DNA from: Oscillospiraceae bacterium
GTDB taxonomy: Bacteria; Bacillota_A; Clostridia; Saccharofermentanales; Saccharofermentanaceae
Length of the DNA: 23,343 nt
Assembly: GCA_902791885.1 (NCBI GenBank)
Contig: CADAXO010000009.1
Span: forward strand, 1 to 23,343
Direction of reading: 5' to 3'
Made by a program: the position numbers and the translations under genes. Of this stretch, positions 12,912 to 19,947 are shown piece after piece (the stretch's first letter is position 1; each line of letters starts with the position of its first letter). Under the pieces are notes generated by a model that saw nothing but the letters and a program-made list of their open reading frames with translations, did not search any database and had not been told where the DNA came from.

Positions 12912-14174
12912 ATGAAGAAAATCAGAATTACAACGGTTTTGCTTGTTGCTTCGATGGTAATGTCTTCGTTGTCGTTCACCGCACTTGCTGACGAGACTGA
13001 GTGTTATGATCCGACGCCGGGACAGACTGCTGAAGCAGATGTTCAAGATGGTATAACAACCGATGAATCAGGGGTTCCCGATGAGACGGAAGTTGATCTT
13101 GAAGAACTCATCCCGGATGAGATTGAGATATCAGATGAAACCGTTATTCCTGAGGTATACGAGAATAGTGTTGAAGTGATTGATTCCGATGTATCCGAAG
13201 ATGCGCCTGTCATTGAGGTTGAAGAACCGGATGTATCGTTTGAAGAATCATATGCTTTAACTATCACCAGAGAACAGATGCTGAGATGGGCAGAATCCCA
13301 GGTCGGTAAAGATTGCAACAGTTGGCAGATGGTAGACAATTATTGTGGTATGGTAGGCGGCAGCTATATCAGTTATAAGCCTTATCTTTGGAGTGGTTGG
13401 AATCTGGGTGATAACTATAACAGATTGGAATCAGGTTTTCTTCCCGGAGATCTCGTGTTCTGGAAAAGATCCGCTTTGACGGAATATGAGGGATTAAGCA
13501 CTGTAAACACTCAAGAATCAGATCACATCGGAGTAATAACAAATTGTTATGCCAATGGTTTTGTTTCAGTCGATTATGATACTGAAGCCGAGGGTAAGGC
13601 CCAGAAGAGATTTCATTACTATTCAGAGTTGTCGTTCGGATTCAGACCGATAAACTTTAGTGATAGTTACAATATCGAATCGGCTTTGACCGGTTGGCAA
13701 AAGATTGGAAACGTCTGGTACTTCTTTGATGCTGACGGAATTGCAGTTACAGGCGAGAGGACGATCAGCGGAAAGCACTACTTCTTCAATGACGATGCCA
13801 CTATGTTCACAGGTTGGAGACAGGTTGGCAATAAGTGGTATTACTACGGCGGAAGCGGTTATGTAACAGGCTGGTACAAGATCGGTAAGTCTTGGTATTA
13901 TTTCAACTCAAGCGGAGCAATGCTTACAGGCTGGCAGAAGTTAAGCGGTAAGTGGTATTACTTCAACTCTTCCGGAAAGATGCTCACGGGCTGGCAGAAG
14001 CTAAGCGGCAAATGGTACTTCTTCGAAAGTTCCGGGGCCATGAAGACCGGGTGGTACAAGACAGGCGGAAAGTGGTACTATTTCAACTCAAGCGGAGTTA
14101 TGGCAACAGGATCTGTCAAAATCGGAAATAAGACATACAGATTCAACTCAAGCGGAGTATGCCTTAATCCGTAA
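12912..14174 (+). CDS. Secreted NlpC/P60-like protein with C-terminal cell-wall-binding repeats
   Basis: A 420-residue exported protein. Residues 1-26 are a signal peptide ending ALA before DE. Residues 27 to about 110 are a very acidic linker rich in D, E, V, P and S. At about 112-250 is a domain with the spacing of an NlpC/P60 or CHAP peptidase: candidate nucleophile C135 in GKDCNSW, then PGDLVFW, then candidate H205 in SDHIGVIT. It would cut peptidoglycan peptides if active. From residue 260 eight repeats of about 20 residues (TGW..x..WYYFNSSG) match choline- or glucan-binding wall repeats. I chose ATG at 12912 because GGAGAGG (12898-12904) is seven bases away; the in-frame ATG at 12906 is only one base from it. 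GAA is used for glutamate more than in metG or aspS, a hint of different origin or low expression. Confidence 0.87.
   Translation: MKKIRITTVLLVASMVMSSLSFTALADETECYDPTPGQTAEADVQDGITTDESGVPDETEVDLEELIPDEIEISDETVIPEVYENSVEVIDSDVSEDAPVIEVEEPDVSFEESYALTITREQMLRWAESQVGKDCNSWQMVDNYCGMVGGSYISYKPYLWSGWNLGDNYNRLESGFLPGDLVFWKRSALTEYEGLSTVNTQESDHIGVITNCYANGFVSVDYDTEAEGKAQKRFHYYSELSFGFRPINFSDSYNIESALTGWQKIGNVWYFFDADGIAVTGERTISGKHYFFNDDATMFTGWRQVGNKWYYYGGSGYVTGWYKIGKSWYYFNSSGAMLTGWQKLSGKWYYFNSSGKMLTGWQKLSGKWYFFESSGAMKTGWYKTGGKWYYFNSSGVMATGSVKIGNKTYRFNSSGVCLNP
13689..14160 (+). repeat. Eight tandem cell-wall-binding repeats within the coding sequence
   Basis: About 60-base units, each encoding roughly TGW-x-KxGxxWYYFNSSG-x-M. 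Units four to seven are close to identical in protein and similar in DNA (recurring TGGTATTACTTCAACTC-type segments), so they probably spread by recent duplication. Units one, two and eight are more diverged. Such repeats bind choline or wall polymer backbones in other Firmicutes. Confidence 0.85.
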
Positions 14175-14195
14175 TATTTAACTTTCGAGACTTTT

Positions 14196-14245
14196 AAAGG
14201 GGGTTGTCTCTAAAGTGACGTAAGGTCACCGGGGCAACCCTTTTT
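14196..14245 (+). terminator. Intrinsic terminator after the wall-binding protein gene
   Basis: The outer stem AAAGGGGGTTG (14196-14206) pairs with CAACCCTTTTT (14235-14245), with two G-T pairs. Inside it is a second 5-base hairpin, GTGAC-GTAAG-GTCAC (14215-14229). The T tract is part of the stem end at 14241-14245. It lies 22 bases after the stop codon. Confidence 0.75.
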
Positions 14246-14261
14246 GTGCTTTGATAATAAA

Positions 14262-14330
14262 AATCACCTGCTACGCAGGTTATATATGCAAGTGATTCCT
14301 GAATTAATGTGACATTAGGATACGAATCAC
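14262..14330. repeat. Region with three complementary half-sites and nested hairpins
   Basis: AATCAC (14262-14267), GTGATTC (14292-14298) and GAATCAC (14324-14330) let the middle copy pair with either flank. Nested inside are ACCTGC-TAC-GCAGGT (14266-14280) and TAATGT-G-ACATTA. No gene is visible here. It lies after the terminator of the previous gene and upstream of the aspS promoter, so it is not part of the predicted aspS leader. I found no second copy in the window. Confidence 0.45.
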
Positions 14331-14351
14331 GTGTCCAAAGCTTCTGCTTGT

Positions 14352-14380
14352 TTGACTTTGAATGTGTTATGTAATAACAT
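14352..14380 (+). promoter_or_regulatory. Sigma-A promoter of the aspS-mtaB operon with overlapping palindrome
   Basis: TTGACT (14352-14357), a 17-base spacer and TAACAT (14375-14380) predict a start near 14387 and a leader of about 39 bases. A perfect inverted repeat, TGTTAT-GTA-ATAACA (14365-14379), covers the spacer end and the -10 box, where a repressor could bind. I looked for a T-box leader, common before aminoacyl-tRNA synthetase genes, and the leader is too short and lacks its conserved motif. Confidence 0.62.
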
Positions 14381-14425
14381 CTTCGAGTATTTTAATAATA
14401 TAAATAGCAAATGGGGTTATTTACG

Positions 14426-16174
14426 ATGTCAAACATTTACAGAGACAAGGTAATAAACGAGATTTCCGAGAGTGATGTTGGATCCACTATCCGCGCCTGC
14501 GGCTGGATCGAGAATATCAGAGATCACGGCGGAGTTTCATTTATCGATCTTCGTGACCAGTACGGAGTTCTTCAGGTAGTTATGAGAGACACCGAGCTTC
14601 TTAACGGACTTGTTAAGGAAGAGTGCATCAGCGTTGAAGGTGTTATCGAGCACAGAGATGAAGAGACTTATAATCCCAAGATAGCTACAGGTACTATTGA
14701 GCTCGACTGCAAGAAGGTAGATGTGCTTGGTAAGGTTTACTCACAGCTTCCTTTCGAGGTTCAGACAAGTAAGGAGATCCGTGAGGATGTAAGACTTAAG
14801 TACCGTTACCTCGATCTTCGTAACAAGAAGGTTAAGGAGAATATCCTTTTCAGATCTAAGGTTATCTCATTCTTAAGATCAACAATGGAGGAGATGGGAT
14901 TCGTTGAGTTCCAGACACCTATCCTTACTTCATCTTCACCTGAGGGGGCAAGAGACTATATCGTTCCTTCAAGAAAGTACAAGGGTAAGTTCTATGCTCT
15001 TCCGCAGGCTCCCCAGCAGTTCAAGCAGCTTTTGATGGTATCAGGTTTTGATAAGTACTATCAGATCGCTCCTTGCTTCAGAGATGAGGATGCAAGAGCA
15101 GACAGATCTCCCGGAGAGTTCTACCAGCTCGACTTCGAGATGAGCTTCGCTACACAGGAAGACGTCTTCGCTGCAGGTGAAGAAGTACTTACAAAGGTAT
15201 TCAAGAAGTTCGCTCCCGAAGGTGCAGTTGTTACTGAGGCACCTTATCCGATCATCCCTTACAAGCAGGCTATGCTTGAGTTTGGTTCCGATAAGCCTGA
15301 CCTTCGAAATCCTCTGAGAATCATCGATGTTACAGAGTTCTTCTCAAGATGTACATTCAAGGCTTTCATCGGCAAGACAGTAAGAGCTATCAACGTTCAT
15401 GCCAAGCTTTCCAAGGGTCAGCACGAGAAGATGCTCAAGTTCGCTCAGGACGAACTTGGTATGGGCGGCTTAGGCTACCTCGAAGTTCTCGAGGATATGT
15501 CTTACAAGGGACCTATCGATAAGTTTATCCCTGATGATATGAAGACAGAACTTGCAGATCTTGCAGGTCTTCAGAAGGGCGATACGATCTTCTTCATCGC
15601 TGATACAGAAGCTAAGGCTAACGAGTGTGCAGGCAAGATCAGAAATGAGCTTGGCGCAAGACTCGACCTCATCGAGAAGAACGCTTTCCGTTTCTGTTAT
15701 GTTAACGATTTCCCGATGTATGAGTATGACAAGGAAACAAAGAAGTACATCTTCACACACAATCCTTTCTCCATGCCTCAGGGCGGACTTGAGGCGCTTA
15801 ACACAAAGAATCCCGAGGAGATCCTCGCTTACCAGTACGATATCGTATGTAACGGCGTAGAGCTTTCAAGCGGTGCCGTAAGAAACCACGACGTAGAGAT
15901 CATGAAGAAGGCTTTCGAGATCGCAGGTTATTCTGAGGAAGACCTCAAGCAGAGATTCGGAGCACTCTACAATGCGTTCCAGTACGGTGCACCTCCGCAT
16001 GCAGGTATGGCTCCCGGCGTTGACCGTATGATCATGCTCATGAGAAATGAGGAGTCTATCCGTGAAGTTATCGCATTCCCGATGAACGGTAATGCTCAGG
16101 ATCTTCTCTGCGGAGCTCCCGGAGACGTTACAGAGCAGCAGCTCCGTGAGGTTCACATCAAGGTCAGACAGTAA
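14426..16174 (+). CDS. aspS: Aspartate--tRNA ligase (bacterial type)
   Basis: A class II synthetase that charges tRNA-Asp (or also tRNA-Asn in organisms lacking AsnRS) in the cytoplasm. At 582 residues it has the bacterial size. It has an N-terminal OB anticodon-binding domain with CGWIENIRDHGG, the class II core starting with KYRYLDLR, and the substrate loop SSSPEGARDY. Motif 2 is FRDEDARADR (R219), a GAD insertion lies at about 290-420, and motif 3 is GMAPGVDR (R534). I start at ATG 14426 because GGGGTT (14413-14418) lies at a suitable distance. The in-frame ATG at 14411 lacks a binding site and would add MGLFT. The stop overlaps the mtaB ATG by one base (TAATG), implying coupled translation. 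Discriminating or non-discriminating behaviour cannot be judged here. Strong GAG/AAG codon bias fits high expression. Confidence 0.96.
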   Translation: MSNIYRDKVINEISESDVGSTIRACGWIENIRDHGGVSFIDLRDQYGVLQVVMRDTELLNGLVKEECISVEGVIEHRDEETYNPKIATGTIELDCKKVDVLGKVYSQLPFEVQTSKEIREDVRLKYRYLDLRNKKVKENILFRSKVISFLRSTMEEMGFVEFQTPILTSSSPEGARDYIVPSRKYKGKFYALPQAPQQFKQLLMVSGFDKYYQIAPCFRDEDARADRSPGEFYQLDFEMSFATQEDVFAAGEEVLTKVFKKFAPEGAVVTEAPYPIIPYKQAMLEFGSDKPDLRNPLRIIDVTEFFSRCTFKAFIGKTVRAINVHAKLSKGQHEKMLKFAQDELGMGGLGYLEVLEDMSYKGPIDKFIPDDMKTELADLAGLQKGDTIFFIADTEAKANECAGKIRNELGARLDLIEKNAFRFCYVNDFPMYEYDKETKKYIFTHNPFSMPQGGLEALNTKNPEEILAYQYDIVCNGVELSSGAVRNHDVEIMKKAFEIAGYSEEDLKQRFGALYNAFQYGAPPHAGMAPGVDRMIMLMRNEESIREVIAFPMNGNAQDLLCGAPGDVTEQQLREVHIKVRQ

Positions 16175-17502
16175 TGTCAAAAGGCAAAGTTTATTTTTAC
16201 ACGCTCGGGTGCCGTGTCAATCAGTATGAGACTGATGCGGCACGCGAGCTGTTTCTTTCAGCAGGATACGAGATAATTATCGATCCGGCTGAAGCGGATA
16301 TCTGTATCGTTAATACCTGTACCGTTACAGGAGAGGCTGACCGTAAGTCAAGGCAGCACTTAAGAGGCCTCGCGCGCCTTAATCCGGATGCTCTTATTGT
16401 CGCTATGGGCTGTGCATCCGAGATGGCGGACGGAGCCGTGGATGCTGACATAGTACTCGGAACGCGTGACAAGAAAGACATAGTAAATAAGGTGGAGGAG
16501 TATCTTTCAGCTCGAAAAGCTTTCTCCCATAAATCCGAGCATACACGCCCTGAACTTAGCAAGAGCGACATCTATCACGATTTCGGAACTGTTGTCTCAC
16601 CTGAAGGAAGCAGGGCTTTCCTTAAGATACAGGACGGCTGCAATAACTTCTGCACTTACTGCATCATTCCTTTCGCGAGGGGGAGAGTTGCTTCAAGATC
16701 AAGGGAGAGCATAATTGAGGAAGTCGGTAAGCTCGCAGCTTCGGGCTTTCATGAGATCATCGTTTCCGGTATTGAGGTCTGTTCATACGGAGCCGACAGA
16801 GGTGAGGGGATTGAAGCTTTCCTCGGAGTGCTGCAGGATGTTGCGGCTACAGAAGGAATAGAGAGAATCCGCTTAGGTTCATTGGAGCCATCATCTTTAA
16901 GTGCTGATTTTATTGAAGGATTAGGCAATATCAGGCAGATGTGCCCTCATTTCCATCTGTCTTTACAGAGCGGCTCGGATACAGTTCTTAAGCGCATGAA
17001 CAGGAAGTATGATACTGCTTTATATCTTGAGAAGGTCGCGCTTCTTCGTAAGCAGTTCCCGACCATGAAGCTCACGACGGATATCATCTGCGGCTTCCCG
17101 GGAGAGACAGATGAAGAGTTCGAAGAAACATATGAGTTCGTAAAGACGTGCGGTATCGATAAAGTCCATGTTTTCCCGTATTCGATTAGGAAGGGAACAC
17201 GGGCTGCTTCCATGAAGCAGGTGGACGGAACAGTCAAAAAGGAAAGGACCGAGAGGCTCCGTAAGCTCTCGGACGAACAGGAACTGCTTTTCGCGAAGGC
17301 ACAGCTTGGAAAGAAACATGAGGTCCTCGTGGAAAGCTATCTTGATTACGGCAACGGCGAGAGGTTCGGCACGGGGTACACAAGGGAGTATGTAAAGGCT
17401 TTCTTCAAAGTCGATAACGGCAATGAGCCCGCTGTCGGATCTATAGTTCATGTGGAGGCGACAGAACCTTATTCTCTGGCCCTGATGTGTAAACTTATTT
17501 AA
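16174..17502 (+). CDS. mtaB: tRNA (N6-threonylcarbamoyladenosine37-C2)-methylthiotransferase MtaB
   Basis: A cytoplasmic radical-SAM enzyme that adds a methylthio group to t6A37 in tRNAs reading ANN codons, giving ms2t6A. At 442 residues it matches the family. The N-terminal UPF0004 domain carries the auxiliary iron-sulfur cluster cysteines C13 (LGCRVNQ), C49 (VNTCTV) and C80 (MGCAS). The radical-SAM cluster is C156-x3-C160-x2-C163 in CNNFCTYC. A C-terminal TRAM domain (about 375-442) should bind tRNA. LGCRVNQYE and the RGRVASRSR segment favour MtaB over MiaB or RimO. No separate binding site precedes the ATG, which overlaps the aspS stop, so translation likely depends on reinitiation. Pairing with aspS gives an operon for tRNA charging and modification. 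Confidence 0.95.
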   Translation: MSKGKVYFYTLGCRVNQYETDAARELFLSAGYEIIIDPAEADICIVNTCTVTGEADRKSRQHLRGLARLNPDALIVAMGCASEMADGAVDADIVLGTRDKKDIVNKVEEYLSARKAFSHKSEHTRPELSKSDIYHDFGTVVSPEGSRAFLKIQDGCNNFCTYCIIPFARGRVASRSRESIIEEVGKLAASGFHEIIVSGIEVCSYGADRGEGIEAFLGVLQDVAATEGIERIRLGSLEPSSLSADFIEGLGNIRQMCPHFHLSLQSGSDTVLKRMNRKYDTALYLEKVALLRKQFPTMKLTTDIICGFPGETDEEFEETYEFVKTCGIDKVHVFPYSIRKGTRAASMKQVDGTVKKERTERLRKLSDEQELLFAKAQLGKKHEVLVESYLDYGNGERFGTGYTREYVKAFFKVDNGNEPAVGSIVHVEATEPYSLALMCKLI

Positions 17503-17537
17503 AACATAAAAAATCCTTATACTTTCTAAATCTAATA

Positions 17538-17546
17538 TGGTAGAAT
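17538..17546 (+). promoter_or_regulatory. Possible extended -10 promoter before ireB
   Basis: TG (17538-17539) plus TAGAAT (17541-17546) resembles an extended -10 element. There is no clear -35 box at the matching distance. The start would be near 17553, leaving a short leader to the ATG at 17572. Confidence 0.4.
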
Positions 17547-17571
17547 GAATCTAAAGTAAGGTTTCGAGGGT

Positions 17572-17826
17572 ATGAATTTGGATACAGAGACGACAAAATT
17601 CAGTTTTTCCGTTGACAAGTCGGCTAATGCCAGAGAGCTGATGACTTATGTTCTCTATGCTCTTAAGGAGAAGGGATATAACCCCATAAATCAGTTGGTC
17701 GGTTATTTCATCTCCGGTGATCCCACTTACATCACAAGCTACAAGGGTGCAAGGGGCGTTATCAAGAGAATCGACAGAGACGAGCTTCTCGAGGTTATCA
17801 TCTCCGAGTATTGCAGCAAGCTTTGA
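17572..17826 (+). CDS. ireB: IreB family regulatory phosphoprotein (DUF965)
   Basis: An 84-residue cytoplasmic protein of the IreB family, phosphorylated in enterococci on N-terminal threonines by the PASTA kinase IreK (PrkC/Stk type), where it affects cephalosporin resistance and wall stress. The hallmark KGYNPINQLVGYFISGDPTYI is at about residues 34-54 and the C-terminal RDELLEVIISEY helix follows. Threonines T5, T7 and T8 lie just before K9-F10, as the phosphorylated threonines do in family members. The ATG at 17572 gives the usual ten residues before this phenylalanine. GAGGG at 17566-17570 is too close to it but suits a TTG at 17578, while TAAGG at 17557-17561 suits the ATG; family length favours the ATG. 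ireB-ruvX-DUF1292 is a conserved Firmicute order. A terminator follows. Confidence 0.93.
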   Translation: MNLDTETTKFSFSVDKSANARELMTYVLYALKEKGYNPINQLVGYFISGDPTYITSYKGARGVIKRIDRDELLEVIISEYCSKL

Positions 17827-17848
17827 CGGGAATTATATAGTATTATTT

Positions 17849-17881
17849 AAGCGGCACATGTGATTAACGTGCCGCTTTTTT
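17849..17881 (+). terminator. Intrinsic terminator between ireB and ruvX
   Basis: AAGCGGCAC (17849-17857) pairs with GTGCCGCTT (17869-17877) around an 11-base loop, followed by a run of T to 17881. It lies 22 bases after the ireB stop and shows that an upstream ATG at 17860 is not the ruvX start. Confidence 0.88.
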
Positions 17882-17907
17882 ATTTGTTTATAACGAGAGG
17901 AAACAGT

Positions 17908-18333
17908 ATGGGTAAAGGCAGATGGATGGGCATAGACTTCGGAATGAAGCACATCGGGGTAGCTTTGTCGGACGAGTTGTGGATAACGGCATCAGGCTTC
18001 GAGACGGTCAACTGGAACGGCAAAGACGATTCCTGGGCCGTAAACAGGATTGCAGAGATCGTTAAGGAGAAGAACGTTACGGGCATTGTCCTTGGGAAGC
18101 CTTCAAGAACTGACGGAACTGTATCTCACACAGAAGAAGCGGCAACGGAGTTCGGTAAGAAGATAGAAGAAGCTACTGGCATCACGCCTGTTACCAAGGA
18201 CGAGAGGTACACTACAGTGCTTGCGTCCCAGTTCATGAGAGAAGTCGGGAAGTCTGCCAAGAAGCAAAGACCGGTCATCGATCAGGTGGCAGCCGAGATC
18301 ATACTTTCAGATTATCTCGAGACACTGCGCTGA
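17908..18333 (+). CDS. ruvX: Holliday junction resolvase-like protein RuvX/YqgF (pre-16S rRNA nuclease)
   Basis: A 141-residue RNase H-fold nuclease; in other bacteria it trims the 5' end of pre-16S rRNA and has also been called a Holliday junction resolvase. The family signature is MGIDFGMKHIGVALSD at the N-terminus, with the first catalytic aspartate. GIVLGKPSRTDGT in the middle, DERYTT at about residue 94-99 and the closing DQVAAEIILSDYL follow. The chosen ATG has GAGAGG at 17895-17900, seven bases upstream. The open frame continues to an ATG at 17860, but that lies inside the preceding terminator and adds residues with no family match. A TATAAC at 17889-17894 could be a -10 box, but it would leave almost no leader, so how ruvX is transcribed past the terminator is unclear. 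Confidence 0.94.
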   Translation: MGKGRWMGIDFGMKHIGVALSDELWITASGFETVNWNGKDDSWAVNRIAEIVKEKNVTGIVLGKPSRTDGTVSHTEEAATEFGKKIEEATGITPVTKDERYTTVLASQFMREVGKSAKKQRPVIDQVAAEIILSDYLETLR

Positions 18334-18348
18334 TAATTATTATTAATA

Positions 18349-18357
18349 TGCTATAAT
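18349..18357 (+). promoter_or_regulatory. Extended -10 promoter before the DUF1292 genes
   Basis: TG (18349-18350), one base and a perfect TATAAT (18352-18357) form an extended -10 element just after the ruvX stop. The -35 position is poor. A start near 18364 would leave a 27-base leader with AAGGGAG at 18376-18382. Confidence 0.55.
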
Positions 18358-18390
18358 TTTATATTATGAAATAACAAGGGAGATAAGCTA

Positions 18391-18666
18391 ATGGACGACG
18401 ATATCATCACCTTATTGGACGAAGAGACAAATGAGGAAGTAAAGCTTCAGATCATCGACAATTTCGATATGGAAGACAGAAGTTTCGGCGTTTTCCTTAC
18501 GCTTGCCGAGAATGAGGACGAAGCCGAGATAATCATCCTTGAGATGATCGAAGAGGGCGATGACCTCATGCTTCAGTCCCTTGACGAGAATGAAGAGGAC
18601 AAGATCTTCGATTATTATGACAGCCTCTGCGATGAAGAGGAAGCCGGAGAAGAGCCTGAGTCTTAA
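18391..18666 (+). CDS. DUF1292 family protein (YrzB-like)
   Basis: A 91-residue, strongly acidic cytoplasmic protein. Its start MDDDIITLLDEETNE followed by FDMEDRSFGVFLTLAENEDEAEIIILEM matches DUF1292, a small Firmicute family (YrzB in Bacillus) of unknown biochemical role. It is almost always next to ruvX and ireB, as here. It has a run of acidic residues at the end (DEEEAGEEPES). The ATG has AAGGGAG eight bases upstream. The stop codon abuts the start of a longer second member of what seems the same family. Confidence 0.9.
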   Translation: MDDDIITLLDEETNEEVKLQIIDNFDMEDRSFGVFLTLAENEDEAEIIILEMIEEGDDLMLQSLDENEEDKIFDYYDSLCDEEEAGEEPES

Positions 18667-19056
18667 ATGAAAACCAACCAAAGATCAGGTTTTTTCAGAA
18701 GTTTACTGAGTATCAAGGATAAGACACCGATCATCAGTCGTAAGAAGACCGGTGCCGAGGATGAACTCATCGTTATCCGTGATGTCTCAACTAACAAGGA
18801 TTATTTTCTGTCAGTCATAGATGACTTCTTCTATAAAGAGAAGGAGTATATCGTTATGTATAATTATGTTCCGGATAACGGTAATCACGATAATCCTGAA
18901 CTTGTTATCATGGAGACTAAGTTCAACGAGAACAACGACCAGATATTCATATCCATAAGGGATAAGAACGAACTTGAGGTCGCGTTCTCGCTGTTTATGA
19001 GAAGATACTATGACTCTGATGCCCCCGGCAGACAGGACCGCGTAGGAGTGAGATAA
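18667..19056 (+). CDS. DUF1292-like protein, second member with basic N-terminal extension
   Basis: A 129-residue cytoplasmic protein. Residues 1 to about 38 are basic and polar (KTNQRSGFFRSLLSIKDK). The rest resembles DUF1292: DYFLSVIDDFFYKEKEYIVMYNY, then NPELVIMETKFNENNDQIF, then a DKNELEVAF segment like the DEEE helix of the family. I read it as a diverged paralog of the preceding protein; this rests on pattern, not on a search. Its ATG follows the previous TAA with no gap (TAAATG), and no strong ribosome binding site is visible, so translation is probably coupled. The charge difference from its acidic neighbour could let the two interact, but that is speculation. Confidence 0.78.
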   Translation: MKTNQRSGFFRSLLSIKDKTPIISRKKTGAEDELIVIRDVSTNKDYFLSVIDDFFYKEKEYIVMYNYVPDNGNHDNPELVIMETKFNENNDQIFISIRDKNELEVAFSLFMRRYYDSDAPGRQDRVGVR

Positions 19057-19062
19057 TCCCTG

Positions 19063-19947
19063 ATGGATAAATATATCGAGAGCTTAGGAATTGTTTGCAG
19101 AGTCCTGCTCGCAGTGTTCCTTTTTGTACTTATCCAGCTGGTCTTTATATTCGGATTCGATTTTCTTGGTATAAACACTGATATTTATCAGGGCCTGTTC
19201 TCTACGCTCTACGGTATCGCGGTTCTCGCGGTCTTCGGTTTTTACTGTTACAAAAGATCCAAGAAGAAAGAGGATTTCCTTATGATGCAAAAGCCCGGCT
19301 ATATGACCGTGTTCTCTGCGGTCGTGATCGCATTCGGGCTTTTGGGATTCGTTACGTTATATATGTACATATTTACGGTCATATCAATGTCTAATGCGCC
19401 GTTGCAGGAGGATATGGCTCAATATGCCGAGAGTGTCGACAGATTCATTACTACGGATGCGGCGACGGTTCCTTATTGGGATTCCATACTTGATTTTATA
19501 TCAGCGACAATCATCATAACTCTTGCCGAGGAACTCGTGTTCAGGGGTGTTATTTTCGGTGAATTAATAAACAGATTCCATCCCATTATAGCAGCCGTTA
19601 TGTCATCTCTGTTGTTCGGGATTCTTCACGGCATATCCGTTCATATCGGTTATGCTTTCTTCTGCGGTGTGATTCTTTGCCTCGTGTATTACTATTCAGG
19701 CTCGATCTGGGTCTCATTCCTTGTCCATGCGATCTTTAACTTTATGGGATCGTCGTTATTCTCACTTTTTGACAGCGGAATATTCGGTGACCTTTATGAG
19801 ATCTCGGACATGATCAAGTATTACACTGCTCTTTTCGAAGTTATCTGCATACTTCCGGGAATTGCAGGATATCTTCTCATATATGTGATCTACAAAGAGG
19901 ATAAGAAGAAAAAAGCAGAGCCTAAAGTTGAGGAGGTTGCTGTATGA
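19063..19947 (+). CDS. CPBP family intramembrane metalloprotease (CAAX/Abi type)
   Basis: A 294-residue polytopic membrane protein with about seven or eight hydrophobic segments. The catalytic motifs of the CPBP (Abi, PF02517) family are all present: E156-E157-x3-R161 in EELVFRG, F185-x3-H189 in FGILH, and H222-x3-N226 in HAIFN. Relatives in eukaryotes cut prenylated CAAX proteins. Bacterial members are linked to bacteriocin self-immunity, signalling or membrane protein maturation; the substrate here is unknown. A lysine-rich cytoplasmic tail ends the protein. AGGAG at 19044-19048 is farther than usual from the ATG (14 bases), so translation may depend on the upstream gene. Its stop overlaps the next ATG by four bases (ATGA), so it and the 959-residue protein are tightly coupled. 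Confidence 0.92.
   Translation: MDKYIESLGIVCRVLLAVFLFVLIQLVFIFGFDFLGINTDIYQGLFSTLYGIAVLAVFGFYCYKRSKKKEDFLMMQKPGYMTVFSAVVIAFGLLGFVTLYMYIFTVISMSNAPLQEDMAQYAESVDRFITTDAATVPYWDSILDFISATIIITLAEELVFRGVIFGELINRFHPIIAAVMSSLLFGILHGISVHIGYAFFCGVILCLVYYYSGSIWVSFLVHAIFNFMGSSLFSLFDSGIFGDLYEISDMIKYYTALFEVICILPGIAGYLLIYVIYKEDKKKKAEPKVEEVAV

Noticed and set aside
13689..14160. CRISPR-like or non-coding tandem repeat array
   Set aside because: The repeats are in frame, vary at third positions and encode WYYF-type wall-binding units without spacers.
14246..14425. T-box riboswitch upstream of aspS
   Set aside because: The predicted leader after the promoter is about 39 bases. I found neither the GGGTGGNACCGCG-type motif nor an antiterminator/terminator pair.
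17860..17907. Longer RuvX starting at 17860
   Set aside because: This start sits inside the ireB terminator hairpin, and the extra residues do not match the family. ATG at 17908 has GAGAGG at the right distance.
19063..19947. CPBP protein as an abortive-infection (Abi) phage defence gene
   Set aside because: The family name includes Abi, but no phage or defence genes are nearby. The gene is coupled to a surface protein in a housekeeping region.
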